Assembly (NCBI RefSeq): GCF_008838325.1
Contig: NZ_CP042829.1
Span: 744,001-808,000, forward strand
DNA: 64,000 nt
Direction of reading: 5' to 3'
Origin: Tepidiforma bonchosmolovskayae
GTDB taxonomy: Bacteria > Chloroflexota > Dehalococcoidia > Tepidiformales > Tepidiformaceae
Shown: positions 45,368 to 53,693 of the stretch, piece after piece
Layout of the letters: each line of letters opens with the position of its first letter
How positions within the stretch are numbered: position 1 is the stretch's first letter
Translations under genes and position numbers: made by a program
The notes under the pieces: model-generated
Seen by the model: only the letters and a program-made list of their open reading frames with translations
Told to the model about the DNA's origin: nothing
Databases searched by the model: none

Positions 45368-46303
45368 TCAGCTGAGGGCGGTGCGGAGGGCTTCGCAGGC
45401 CTCGGCCATCCCCTTCTTTGCGCCGTCGAGCATGGCGGTGAGCTGCAGGAAGATGTGGGGCTGGTCCTGGTAGATGCTGAGTTTGACGGGCACGCGGGCC
45501 TTCTGAAGGGCCTCGGCGTAGAGCTTCGAGTCGTCGAGCAGAGGGTCGAGCGTGCCGACGATGAGGTGAGCGGGCGGCAGGCCGCGGAGGTCGCCGTTGA
45601 TGGGGAAGATGTACGGGTCCTTCGGGTCGGCGCCGGCGGAGAGGTAGTGGCGGTAGAACCAGTCCATCATCTGGCGGGTGAGGATCTTGCCTTCGCCGTT
45701 TTCGATGACGGAGGGGAGGTCGTTATTGCCGGTGAAGGCGCCGTAGAGGAGGAGCTGGAGGCGGGCCCGGGGGCCGCCTTCGTCGCGGAGGCGGAGGGCG
45801 GCGCAGGCGGCGAGGTTGCCGCCAGCGCTGTCGCCGGCGAGGGCGAAGCGGGAGCCGTCGGCGTTCAGTTCGGCAGCGTGGTCGACGGCCCAGCGGACGG
45901 CGGCGACGCAGTCATCGAGCTGGGCGGGCGGGGTGTGCTCCGGCGCGAGGCGGTAGTGGACGCTAACGACGACAGCGCCGGCGCCCTCGGCGAGCTCGGC
46001 GCAGAGCTTCGTGTGGGTAGCAGGCGACCCGATCACCCAGCCGCCGCCGTGGAAGTAGACGACGAGGGGGAAGGGGCCCTGGCCGGCGGGGGTAAAGATT
46101 TTGACGGGGATTTCGCCGGCCGGGCCGGGAATCGTGCGGTCAGTGATCGTGACGGAGGCAGGGAGCGGCTGGTTGAAGGCCTGGAAGGAGACTTCGGCGT
46201 TGGCGCGGGCGGTTGCCGGGTCGAGTTCCCACAGGGGCGGGACGCCTGCGGCCTGGGCCTGGGCGGCCATCATCTGGAGCAGGGCTTCGACCTGGGGGTC
46301 CAT
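45368..46303 (-). CDS. HSL-family esterase (alpha/beta hydrolase)
   Basis: 311-residue hormone-sensitive-lipase-type carboxylesterase. VVYFHGGGWVIGS carries the HGGGW oxyanion motif, the nucleophile is in LAGDSAGGNLAAC, Asp in VGTLDPLLDDS, and His in YQDQPHIFLQL. No signal peptide. GAGGAGG precedes the ATG. It hydrolyses short to medium esters. Convergent with the MFS gene; its upstream side faces the heptamer array. Confidence 0.92.
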   Translation of the reverse strand: MDPQVEALLQMMAAQAQAAGVPPLWELDPATARANAEVSFQAFNQPLPASVTITDRTIPGPAGEIPVKIFTPAGQGPFPLVVYFHGGGWVIGSPATHTKLCAELAEGAGAVVVSVHYRLAPEHTPPAQLDDCVAAVRWAVDHAAELNADGSRFALAGDSAGGNLAACAALRLRDEGGPRARLQLLLYGAFTGNNDLPSVIENGEGKILTRQMMDWFYRHYLSAGADPKDPYIFPINGDLRGLPPAHLIVGTLDPLLDDSKLYAEALQKARVPVKLSIYQDQPHIFLQLTAMLDGAKKGMAEACEALRTALS

Positions 46304-46373
46304 GGGCTGGTCCTCCTCGGGAGAGCTGTCGGGCGGACTCTACGGGGAGGTGGGGGAGGGGGCAAGGGGAGCG

Positions 46374-46397
46374 GGGAGGAGGGAGGAGGGAGGAGGG
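46374..46397. repeat. Short GGGAGGA heptamer run
   Basis: Three to four tandem GGGAGGA units between the esterase start and the main array. Same length and near-same sequence as the main unit. Confidence 0.7.
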
Positions 46398-46406
46398 AAC
46401 CCCGCC

Positions 46407-46422
46407 TGCTCCCCGCTCCCCG
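46407..46422. repeat. Inverted copy of two array units
   Basis: TGCTCCCCGCTCCCCG is the reverse complement of about two GGGAGCR units of the adjacent array, giving a potential hairpin with it. Confidence 0.75.
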
Positions 46423-46427
46423 CCCCA

Positions 46428-46595
46428 GGGAGCAGGGAGCGGGGAGCAGGGAGCAGGGAGCAGGGAGCGGGGAGCAGGGAGCGGGGAGCAGGGAGCGGGG
46501 AGCAGGGAGCGGGGAGCCGGGAGCAGGGAGCAGGGAGCAGGGAGCGGGGAGCAGGGAGCGGGGAGCGGGGAGCGGGGAGCAGGGAGCGGGGAGCG
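46428..46595. repeat. 24-copy GGGAGCR heptamer tandem array
   Basis: Twenty-four consecutive 7-base units (168 bases) with no indels. The first six bases are GGGAGC in every unit; base seven is A or G, with a single C (unit 13). The array ends five bases before the stop codon of the membrane gene to its right. One strand has a GGG run every seven bases, so G-quadruplexes are possible. Confidence 0.95.
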
Positions 46596-46599
46596 GGGG

Positions 46600-47433
46600 T
46601 CAGGTGGGGCGGCCGGTGAGGAACATGAGGCCCTTGGCGAGGACTTCGCCGACGAAGACGGCGCCCATGGCGATGTAGAGGAGGCCGGTGGCGCTCTGCA
46701 TGGCGCGGATGCGGGTGGTCCGGTAGGCGAGGTAGGCGAGGATGATGGGGAAGACGAGGCCGACGCCGATGCGGAGATAGAGGACGGGGTTGGCGAACAG
46801 GCCGACGTCGACAGGGTTGGCGGGGAGCGGGACCTCGCGGACGGGCACGGCGAGGTTGACCGCGAGGACGATGAGCTGGAGCGCGTGGGCCCCGAGGAGG
46901 ATGAGGCAGAGGTCGCGCAGGGGCCAGGCCGGCAGTGCGCCTTCGGTGAGGTACCAGTGGCCCCAGGTCATGGCGACGGAAACGGCGCCGAGGGCGAGCG
47001 TGCCGGCGAAGAGGCCGAGGAAGATGGCGGGGTAACCCCAGGTCGGCGGGGCGAACATGATCGATAGGAGGACGATAGCGGCGAGCCCGGCGAGGGACCC
47101 GAAGATGCCGGCGATGCGGCCGATGGGGTCCCAGCCCATGAAGACGGCGAACATGTAGACGCCGCTGGCGATGGTGACGACCAGGAGCGCCTGGCGGAAG
47201 CGGGGGAAGGGGTCGGGGTCGATGCGGTAGCCGTCGACGTCGGGGCCGAGGGAGAGGGAGCTGGCGGTCCAGAGGGCGAGGATGCCGGCGATGGCGATGC
47301 AGAGCGCCATGGTGAGGACGAACCCGCGGGTGACGCCGCCGCGGAGGTCGCTGGCGAGGGTGACCCAGAGGCTGCCGATGGTGAGTTCGGCGAGGATAAT
47401 GAGCAGGGTGTAGGGGAGGGCCTCGACGTTCAC
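46600..47433 (-). CDS. Polytopic membrane protein of unknown function
   Basis: 277 residues, about eight hydrophobic helices (for example 8-28, 37-57, 82-100, 109-128, 133-153, 174-195, 220-238, 250-270). Short loops; no motif recognised. A loop carries WDPIGRIAG and another RVPREVPLPAN-like proline residues. GTG start at 47433. The heptamer array sits at its 3' end, so its transcript may carry the repeat. Its NrfD-like helix count is not enough to assign it. Confidence 0.7.
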   Translation of the reverse strand: MNVEALPYTLLIILAELTIGSLWVTLASDLRGGVTRGFVLTMALCIAIAGILALWTASSLSLGPDVDGYRIDPDPFPRFRQALLVVTIASGVYMFAVFMGWDPIGRIAGIFGSLAGLAAIVLLSIMFAPPTWGYPAIFLGLFAGTLALGAVSVAMTWGHWYLTEGALPAWPLRDLCLILLGAHALQLIVLAVNLAVPVREVPLPANPVDVGLFANPVLYLRIGVGLVFPIILAYLAYRTTRIRAMQSATGLLYIAMGAVFVGEVLAKGLMFLTGRPT

Positions 47434-47465
47434 CGGTTCGAGTGTAGGGGCGGGCCTGCCAAGGG

Positions 47466-48644
47466 TCAGGTGCGCGCGCGGGCGAACTGGCGGCGGGCAG
47501 CTTCGACGGCGCCGGGGAGGAGCTTGAGGACGGCGTCGATCTCGGCGGGGGTGGTGGTTTCGCCGAGGGAGAAGCGGATGCTGCCGACGGCGCGGCGGAT
47601 AGGGACGCCCATGGCCATGAGGACGTGGGACGGCTCCCAGGTGGAGCTGCTGCAGGCGCTGCCGGAGCTGACGGCGACGCCGCGCTCGTCGAGTGCGGCG
47701 ACGAGGGCATCGCTTTCGAGGCCGCCGAAGGCGACGTTGAGGATGTTCGGGAGGCAGTTGACCTGGCAGCCGTTGACCTGGACGTCGGGGATGGCCGCCA
47801 GGATGCCATCGCGGAGGCGGTTTCGGAGTTCGAGGACGCGGGCGGAGCGCTCGGCGGTGCCGGCAGCGGCGACCTGGAGGGCGGCGGCCGTGCCGGCGAT
47901 GCCGGCGACGTTTTCGGTGCCGGCGCGCTTGTGCATCTCCTGGCCGCCGCCCAGCAGCAACGGGTGGAAGGGGGTGGCGCGGCGGAGGTAGAGGATGCCG
48001 GTGCCCTTGGGGCCGCCGAACTTGTGGGCGGAGAGGCTGAGGGCATCGACGCCGAGGGCTTCGACATCGATGGGGAGCCAGGCGGGCGCCTGGACGGCGT
48101 CGGTGTGGAGGACGATCCGGTGGCCGCCGGGCGCGGTCCGTTCGCGGAGGAGGGCGGCGAGCTCAGGGATCGGCTGGATGGTGCCGACCTCGTTGTTGGC
48201 GAGCATCACGTTGACAAGGATGGTGCCGAGCCGGATGGCGCGGTCGATTTCGGCGAGCGAGACGCGGCCCGAGGCGTCGCAGCCGACGACGGTGACCTCG
48301 AAGCCGAGCTCCTCGAGGAAGGCGGCGGCGTGGATGCCGGCGTGGTGTTCGATTGCGCTGGTGATGACGTGGTTTCCGGCGCCGGCGCGGCGGAGGGCGT
48401 AACTGATGCCGAAGAGCGCGGTGTTGATGCTCTCGGTGGCGCCGCTGGTGAAGATGATTTCCGAAGGGCGGGCGCCGAGGCAGGCGGCCACGGCGGCGCG
48501 GGCCTCGTCGAGGGCTTCCTGGGCATCGCGGCCGATGGCGTAGAGGCCGCTTGGGTTGCCGAAGCGGACATCGAGGAAGGGGGCCATGGCCTCGCGGGCG
48601 ACGGGCCGGAGGGGACTGGTGGCGGCGTGGTCGAGGTAGATCAT
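47466..48644 (-). CDS. Cysteine desulfurase (NifS/IscS-like)
   Basis: 392-residue PLP enzyme that takes sulfur from cysteine for Fe-S cluster or thionucleoside synthesis. YLDHAATSPLRP at the start, IFTSGATESINTA (64-76), AIEHHAG, NNEVGTIQP, TDAVQ, PLP Lys208 in SAHKFGGPKGTG, and the catalytic Cys loop SSGSACSSSTWEPSHVL are present. The Cys loop is of the group I type. It precedes the small membrane gene by 32 bases. mnmA or iscU are not adjacent. Confidence 0.95.
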   Translation of the reverse strand: MIYLDHAATSPLRPVAREAMAPFLDVRFGNPSGLYAIGRDAQEALDEARAAVAACLGARPSEIIFTSGATESINTALFGISYALRRAGAGNHVITSAIEHHAGIHAAAFLEELGFEVTVVGCDASGRVSLAEIDRAIRLGTILVNVMLANNEVGTIQPIPELAALLRERTAPGGHRIVLHTDAVQAPAWLPIDVEALGVDALSLSAHKFGGPKGTGILYLRRATPFHPLLLGGGQEMHKRAGTENVAGIAGTAAALQVAAAGTAERSARVLELRNRLRDGILAAIPDVQVNGCQVNCLPNILNVAFGGLESDALVAALDERGVAVSSGSACSSSTWEPSHVLMAMGVPIRRAVGSIRFSLGETTTPAEIDAVLKLLPGAVEAARRQFARART

Positions 48645-48714
48645 CTGCCGGGTCCAGCGTAGCAGAGGCGGCTGCGGTTGACGGCTGCCGGGCGGCGCGT
48701 GCAGGCTTTCGGCC

Positions 48715-49179
48715 ATGCCGGAGGCTTCGCTGCTGACGGATGAGGTGCGCGCGCTGGTGGGCCGGGAGACGCGGCTCGGGCGGGTGCAGGTGACGCCGCG
48801 GGCGTACCGGCGGGCGCACGAGGTGTACGTCGGCGGAGCGCCGGCGCGGGTGCCGGCGGAGGGCGAGCCGGTGCCGGGGTACGTGATTACCGGGCTGGAA
48901 TCGGAGTCAGAGGCGCCTCCCTTCCCGGAGCTGCTGCCGAACTCGCTGCTGATTGCGAACGAGTGGGCGTTCGAGCGGCCGCTGCGGATGGGCGAATGGC
49001 TGGAGATGGTGCACCGGGTGACGGATGTGCGGGAGCGGTTCGGCGGCCGGTTCGGGTACAGCATCGACGTGCTCTCGGAGACAGCGTTCTTCGATTCCGA
49101 GGGGCGGCTCGTGGCGCGGAGCGGGCGGACAATGACGCAGTACTCGGCGGCGGAATCGGGTGCGGGAGGGGTGGAATGA
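48715..49179 (+). CDS. MaoC-like N-terminal hydratase (FAS1-type)
   Basis: 154-residue hot-dog-fold protein with LGRVQVTPRAYRRAHEVYVGG and PNSLLIANEWAFERPLRMGEWLEMVHRVTDVRERFG, typical of the FAS1/MaoC N-terminal partner. It lacks the full catalytic site; the partner downstream supplies the rest. It ends in ATGA with that gene. The pair would hydrate an enoyl-CoA or act as a dehydratase. Confidence 0.82.
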   Translation: MPEASLLTDEVRALVGRETRLGRVQVTPRAYRRAHEVYVGGAPARVPAEGEPVPGYVITGLESESEAPPFPELLPNSLLIANEWAFERPLRMGEWLEMVHRVTDVRERFGGRFGYSIDVLSETAFFDSEGRLVARSGRTMTQYSAAESGAGGVE

Positions 49180-49604
49180 GCGTCGCGCCGTCACTGCGGG
49201 AAGGGGACGAACTGGGGCCGTTCGAGCTGCGGCCGGAGCTGGGGCAGGTGATCCGGTACTGCGCGCTGCAGTGGGCGTTTCCGCCATTCTTTTATGACGA
49301 ATCTGCTGCGCGGGCGCAGGGGATGCCGGGGACGATCGTGCCGGGGCCGCTGAAGGTGGGGCTGCTCTACCGGGCGGTTGAGGAGTGGCTGGCGGGACGG
49401 GGGTGGATCCGGCAGGTGCGGGCGGCGCACCGGCGCCCCGACCTGGTCGGGCGGCCGATTGCCATCGTGGGCCGGGTTGCGCGGGTATATGCCGAGGATG
49501 GCGCGGAGCGGGCTGACCTCGAGCTGGCGATCATCAATGAGGAGGGGCAGCCGAGCGTGCGGGGGTTTGCGGTGGTGGAGCTGGCGGGGGCCGGTGAACG
49601 CTGA
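49176..49604 (+). CDS. MaoC-like dehydratase
   Basis: 142-residue hot-dog protein. IRYCALQWAFPPFFYDESAARAQGMPGTIVPGPLKVGLLYR contains the MaoC segment and substrate channel; the end is VRGFAVVEL. It is coupled by ATGA to its FAS1-type partner and overlaps the next gene by 11 bases. The two probably form a heteromeric acyl-CoA (de)hydratase. Confidence 0.85.
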   Translation: MSVAPSLREGDELGPFELRPELGQVIRYCALQWAFPPFFYDESAARAQGMPGTIVPGPLKVGLLYRAVEEWLAGRGWIRQVRAAHRRPDLVGRPIAIVGRVARVYAEDGAERADLELAIINEEGQPSVRGFAVVELAGAGER

Positions 49605-49968
49605 GGCGGACCGGGCCGCGGAGGAGGGTCGGGCGCGGATCCGCGCGCTGCTGGCGGAGTTCGAGGAGGTCGACGAGCGGGTGAGCCACGGCGAGGCGGC
49701 GTGGTTTGTGCGCGGGCGCCGGCAGGCAGCGATGTTCGCTGACCGCCACCATGATGGGCGGGTGGCCGTATGGATTGCGGCTCCGCCCGGCGTGCAGGAG
49801 GCGCTGGCGGCCGCGCGGCCGGACCGGTATTTCCGGCCGCCCTACGTTGGCCAACGGGGCTGGGTCGGCGCGTGGCTCGATACAGACTGCGACTGGGACG
49901 AAATTGGCGGTCTGCTGGCGATGGCGGTGGAGCTGGCGCGCGGAAGGAGCAGCGGGCGCCGGCGATAG
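49594..49968 (+). CDS. MmcQ/YjbR family protein
   Basis: 124-residue DNA-binding-fold (CyaY-like/YjbR) protein. EVDERVSHGEAAWFVRGRRQAAMF and RYFRPPYVGQRGWVGAWLDTDCDWDEIGGLL match the family. GTG 49594 lies inside the MaoC gene's end. Family function is unknown. Confidence 0.85.
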   Translation: MNAEADRAAEEGRARIRALLAEFEEVDERVSHGEAAWFVRGRRQAAMFADRHHDGRVAVWIAAPPGVQEALAAARPDRYFRPPYVGQRGWVGAWLDTDCDWDEIGGLLAMAVELARGRSSGRRR

Positions 49969-49987
49969 GTGACCAGGCAGGCCCCGT

Positions 49988-50017
49988 TTGGTCCGTTGGC
50001 GGCGAGATAGCGATAAT
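49988..50017 (+). promoter_or_regulatory. Putative promoter of the HD-glpX unit
   Basis: TTGGTC (49988-49993), 18 bases, GATAAT (50012-50017), about 30 bases before the ATG at 50047. Confidence 0.45.
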
Positions 50018-50046
50018 TCCCGCGAAGTTCACCCCGGGAGGCGCGT

Positions 50047-50604
50047 ATGCACCGGGAAGACGCCTGGCAGATCTTGCTCGATTACACGCAGGAGGAGCGG
50101 ACGCGGAAGCACGGGATCGCGGTTGAGGCGGTGATGCAGGCGTACGCCCGGCTGCTGCACGAGGACGAGGAAAGGTGGGGGATTGTCGGGCTGCTGCACG
50201 ACTTCGACTGGGAGATCCACCCGACGGAGGAGCTGCACCCGATGGAGGGGTCGAAGCTGCTGGCAGCGCGGGGTGTGCCGGAGGACATCCGGTATGCGAT
50301 CCTCTGCCACGCGCCGTTCCTGGGGCTGGAGTACCGTTCGACCATGGACCGGGCGATTTACGCGTGCGATGAGCTGAGCGGGTTTGTGATCGCCTGCGCA
50401 CTGGTGAAGCCGGACCGGTCGCTATCGTCGGTGGAGCCGGCTTCGGTGCGGAAGAAGATGAAAGACAAGGCGTTTGCGCGGAGCGTGCGTCGGGAGGACC
50501 TGGTCAACGGCGCCCGGGACCTTGGGGTGGACCTCGACGAGCACATCCGGTTCGTGACGGACGCGCTGAAGCCGGTAGCACACTTGCTGGGGGTGAATCC
50601 ATGA
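50047..50604 (+). CDS. HD-domain protein
   Basis: 185-residue HD-superfamily metal-dependent phosphohydrolase-like protein. HGIAVEAVM (His22), [11 protein letters not shown] (HD at about 55-56) and later ILCHAPFLG and [12 protein letters not shown] carry the expected metal residues. Start ATG 50047 follows a GGGAGG site. It is coupled to glpX by ATGA, suggesting a linked role, but the substrate is unknown. Confidence 0.87.
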   Translation: MHREDAWQILLDYTQEERTRKHGIAVEAVMQAYARLLHEDEERWGIVGLLHDFDWEIHPTEELHPMEGSKLLAARGVPEDIRYAILCHAPFLGLEYRSTMDRAIYACDELSGFVIACALVKPDRSLSSVEPASVRKKMKDKAFARSVRREDLVNGARDLGVDLDEHIRFVTDALKPVAHLLGVNP

Positions 50605-51587
50605 GGGCTGAACAGATCCCGGACCGCAACATCGGCATGGAGATGGTCCGCGTGACCGAGGCGGCGGCGCTGGCGGCGGCGCGGTGGATGGGCCGCGGCG
50701 ACAAGAACGGCGCCGACAAGGCGGCGGTGGATGCGATGCGGCTGATGCTGGACACGGTGGCGATGGACGGCGTGATTGTCATCGGCGAGGGCGAAAAGGA
50801 CGAGGCGCCGATGCTGTACAACGGCGAGCGGGTGGGGAACGGGAAGGGCCCGCAGATGGATGTGGCGGTGGACCCGCTGGAGGGCACCCGGCTGACGGCG
50901 ATGGGCCGGCCGGGGGCGGTGAGCGTGATTGCGTGTGCGCCGCGGGGGACGCTGTACAGTCCGAAAGACATCTTCTACATGGAGAAGATCGCGGTCGGGC
51001 CGGAGGCGAAGGGGCGGATCGACCTTTCGGCGCCGGTGAAGTGGAACCTGGAGCAGGTGGCCAAGGCGAAGGGGATGCCGGTGGAGGAGCTGACGGTGAT
51101 CATCCTCGACCGGGACCGGAATACGGAGATTGCGGACCAGGTGCGGGCGGCCGGCGCGCGGATCAAGTTCATCACCGACGGCGATGCGCCGGCGGCGATT
51201 TCGACGGGCATCGCGGGTTCGGGCGTGGATGTGATGCTCGGCATCGGCGGGTCGCCGGAAGGGGTGATTGCGGCGGCAGCGCTGAAGTGCCTGGAGGGGG
51301 ATTTCCAGGGGCGGCTCTGGGCCCGCGATGAGGAGGACAGGAAGAAGGCCGCCGAACTCGGGCTGGACCTGGACCGGGTGCTGACGATCGACGACCTGGT
51401 GAAGAGCGACGATGTGTTCTTCGCGGCCACGGGAGTGACCGGCGGCGAGCTGCTGGCGGGTGTGGAGTTCACGCCGCGCGGTGCGGTGAGCGAGTCGCTG
51501 GTGATGCGGGCGCGTTCGGGGACGATCCGGCGGATCCGGGCGGAGCATCACTGGCGGAAGCTGCAGGGGATGGCGAACGGCCGCTGA
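50601..51587 (+). CDS. glpX: Fructose-1,6-bisphosphatase class II
   Basis: 328-residue GlpX-type fructose 1,6-bisphosphatase for gluconeogenesis. [64 protein letters not shown] (metal site) and [11 protein letters not shown] are all present. Normal length. ATG overlaps the HD gene stop. No other glycolytic gene is near. Confidence 0.96.
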   Translation: MRAEQIPDRNIGMEMVRVTEAAALAAARWMGRGDKNGADKAAVDAMRLMLDTVAMDGVIVIGEGEKDEAPMLYNGERVGNGKGPQMDVAVDPLEGTRLTAMGRPGAVSVIACAPRGTLYSPKDIFYMEKIAVGPEAKGRIDLSAPVKWNLEQVAKAKGMPVEELTVIILDRDRNTEIADQVRAAGARIKFITDGDAPAAISTGIAGSGVDVMLGIGGSPEGVIAAAALKCLEGDFQGRLWARDEEDRKKAAELGLDLDRVLTIDDLVKSDDVFFAATGVTGGELLAGVEFTPRGAVSESLVMRARSGTIRRIRAEHHWRKLQGMANGR

Positions 51588-51749
51588 CGGGCGGCATGAC
51601 GTTCGGCCACGGAGACGACAGGGGGTGACGCGGGAGCGGTGCAGACTGGCGGATGCCCGCTGCGCTGGACGCTGGCGGGCGGAAGGAGGCGCAGGCTGCC
51701 GTGGCCGACGGAGCGCCGCCGGGGAGGAATTGTTCAGGCGGGTTACCGA

Positions 51750-51878
51750 ATGCGTTCCCACGCGGCGGCGTTTCGTGCGACACTGTGGGCCGTGAACGGG
51801 ACCAGGCTGGTGCTGCTGATGGTCGGCGGGGCCGTTGCCATCGTGCTCGTCTTCCAGGCGCTGAACCAGTGGGGATGA
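51750..51878 (+). CDS. Possible 42-residue membrane protein
   Basis: From ATG 51750: RSHAAAFRATLWAV, then a hydrophobic helix (LVLLMVGGAVAIVLVFQAL) and a short end. A GTG at 51792 would give only 28 residues. No strong ribosome site at ideal spacing. The helix is the only support. Confidence 0.3.
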   Translation: MRSHAAAFRATLWAVNGTRLVLLMVGGAVAIVLVFQALNQWG

Positions 51879-51950
51879 GGCGCCCGGGAGGGGCCGGCAA
51901 AAGTTACAGACCGTTTACACGACCCCGGGCAGATGGGCGACAGAATTCGT

Positions 51951-51980
51951 TGACCCTATTTCTGCGCGATTCCTACACTG
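51951..51980 (+). promoter_or_regulatory. Sigma-70-like promoter of the secreted-protein gene
   Basis: TTGACC (51951-51956), 18 bases, TACACT (51975-51980). The start would be near 51987, 16 bases before the ATG; GAGGAG then lies just downstream. Confidence 0.6.
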
Positions 51981-52002
51981 CCGGGAGATGAGGAGATGCC
52001 AT

Positions 52003-53589
52003 ATGGAGCGTAGATTTCTTCGACGCATGGCGCTCGGGCTGGTGCTCGGGGCGCTGACGATCATCCCTGCGGTCTCGGCTTCGGCGGGGAGCATGCCGGG
52101 CCGGGAGCCGGAGACCGTCCGGGGCCGCGGGTTCGACCACGTGGCGGTGCTGCCGGCCCTGCTGCCGAACAGCAAGGAGAACACCAGCACGATCGCGCAG
52201 AACAACGGCACCGCGCCGGCGACGATTGTGATGGACATCTACACACCGGCCGGGGTGCTGATCCCCTCGGCGACGGTGGCGTACAGCAATGTGCCGCCGG
52301 GCGGCACGCGGGTGTTCGCGCAGGCGGCGAACAGCGGCCTGACGCCGGGCTTCCGCGGCGTGGGCGTGATTTCGAGCGACCAGCCGATCAACGCGCTGCT
52401 GGTGCGCGACATCGAATCCAACGTCAACTTCGCCAAGTCGTACTCGATTCACAACGCGTACGCGACGGGCGGCACCAAGGTGACGCTGCCGTATGTCGCG
52501 AACGCGCTGAACGGCCTGTACAACACCCGGTTTGCGGTGGCGAATACGGGCACGACCGAGGCGTGCGTAACCATCACCTACGTCTTCCCCGGCTCTTCCG
52601 CGGCGCCGGTGGTCGATGCGGGCTCGGGCTCACTGGCGTGCTCGGGCGGCGGCTACCGGATCCCGGTAGGCGGCCAGATCTCCTTCGCGCCGACCGCCGT
52701 GGACGGCGCTATCCCGATGCCGGCCTCGACGGCGAACTCGCTGATGGCGGCGACGCTGCAAACGTCGAGCTCGACGATCACGGTCGCGGTTGACGCCTAC
52801 CTGAGCGGCGGGCTCCGGAAGCTGGCGTCGTACGACGGCTTCATCGTGGAGCCGGCGAGCGCGAGCGACCTCGGGACACAGATCTCGATGCCGCTGGCGA
52901 TCAAGCTGGACGGGTTCTACACGCAGTACCTGCTTTCGAACCCGAACCCGACGGCCACGACGGCGACCATTACGTACGTGGGCAACACCGGGACCTACAC
53001 GGTGAACCTGAACATCCCGGCGAACGGCACGGCCAGCCACAGCGTCTATGAAGCGGCCGGCGGCATCCCGGAGGGGTTCGTCGGTGCGGCGACCATCACG
53101 GCGAGCCAGCCGATTGCGGCGGTGCTCTTCCGCTCGAAGATGACGGCGCCGGGAAGCTTTGTGGATGAGGACCTGTACACGGCCGTCAACGGCATCCCGG
53201 TGAACAAGGCGACGACGACGGCGAAGCTGCCGCTGATCTTCCGCCGGGCCTACCAGACCGGGAGCTTCAGCGGCTACAACACCTGGGTGAGCGTGAGCGT
53301 GGCCGACGGCGGCACGGCGAACGTGACGATCACGGCGATCAACGACACGTCGAACACAGCGCCGGGCTGCAACGCGCCGGGCACGTACACGACGACGAAG
53401 ACGATCAACGGGTCGTTCATCTTCTACCAGAACGCGAACGTGGATTCGGGCCTCGGGGCCTCGCCGCCGAGCTGCTTCTGGGGCGGGATGACGATTACGT
53501 CGGACCGGCCGATTGTGGTCATCGCGAACGCGACGAACGACCTGAACCTGGGCGATAACGACGGCCTGTACAACGCTTTCAGCAACTAG
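52003..53589 (+). CDS. Large secreted beta-rich protein of unknown function
   Basis: 528-residue exported protein. Signal peptide at about 1-28 (LVLGALTIIPAVSASAGS). The mature part is Gly/Thr/Ala/Asn-rich with repeating beta-sandwich-like units: blocks such as TIVMDIYTPAG/VTITYVFPGS/TITYVGNTG and VISSDQPINALLVRD/TITASQPIAAVLFRS/TITSDRPIVVIANA recur about every 170 residues, three times. It resembles surface or S-layer-type domain repeats, but I cannot name the family. ATG 52003 with GAGGAG. It is an isolated unit with its own promoter and terminator, suggesting high expression. Confidence 0.75.
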   Translation: MERRFLRRMALGLVLGALTIIPAVSASAGSMPGREPETVRGRGFDHVAVLPALLPNSKENTSTIAQNNGTAPATIVMDIYTPAGVLIPSATVAYSNVPPGGTRVFAQAANSGLTPGFRGVGVISSDQPINALLVRDIESNVNFAKSYSIHNAYATGGTKVTLPYVANALNGLYNTRFAVANTGTTEACVTITYVFPGSSAAPVVDAGSGSLACSGGGYRIPVGGQISFAPTAVDGAIPMPASTANSLMAATLQTSSSTITVAVDAYLSGGLRKLASYDGFIVEPASASDLGTQISMPLAIKLDGFYTQYLLSNPNPTATTATITYVGNTGTYTVNLNIPANGTASHSVYEAAGGIPEGFVGAATITASQPIAAVLFRSKMTAPGSFVDEDLYTAVNGIPVNKATTTAKLPLIFRRAYQTGSFSGYNTWVSVSVADGGTANVTITAINDTSNTAPGCNAPGTYTTTKTINGSFIFYQNANVDSGLGASPPSCFWGGMTITSDRPIVVIANATNDLNLGDNDGLYNAFSN

Positions 53590-53616
53590 CCGACGGCCGA
53601 ACTGAGGCCACCTGTA

Positions 53617-53642
53617 CGGCGCCCGCAGTGATGCGGGCGCCG
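53617..53642 (+). terminator. Intrinsic terminator after the secreted-protein gene
   Basis: An 11-bp perfect stem (53617-53627 with 53632-53642), GTGA loop, followed by TTTCGCTTT. Confidence 0.75.
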
Positions 53643-53693
53643 TTTCGCTTTGCCGGGGAGCGGCGGTTCGCCGGTTGGCCGGGCCGCCCTACC

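Larger units (their letters stand above)
51588..52002. other. Spacer between glpX and secreted-protein gene
   Basis: 415 bases. It holds a possible small membrane ORF (51750-51878) and a sigma-70-like promoter (51951-51980). Nothing else supported. Confidence 0.6.

Noticed and set aside
46428-46595. Tandem array as a possible CRISPR
   Set aside because: Units are 7 bases with no spacers; no cas genes nearby.
46340-48067. A 575-codon minus-strand frame across the array and membrane gene
   Set aside because: The array length (168 bases) is a multiple of three and lacks stops in some frames, so the frame stays open by accident.
47466-49064. Upstream extension of the cysteine desulfurase to 49064
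   Set aside because: The added ~140 residues are Ser/Pro/Thr/Arg-rich shadow of the MaoC-like gene; the fold begins at MIYLDHAAT (48644).
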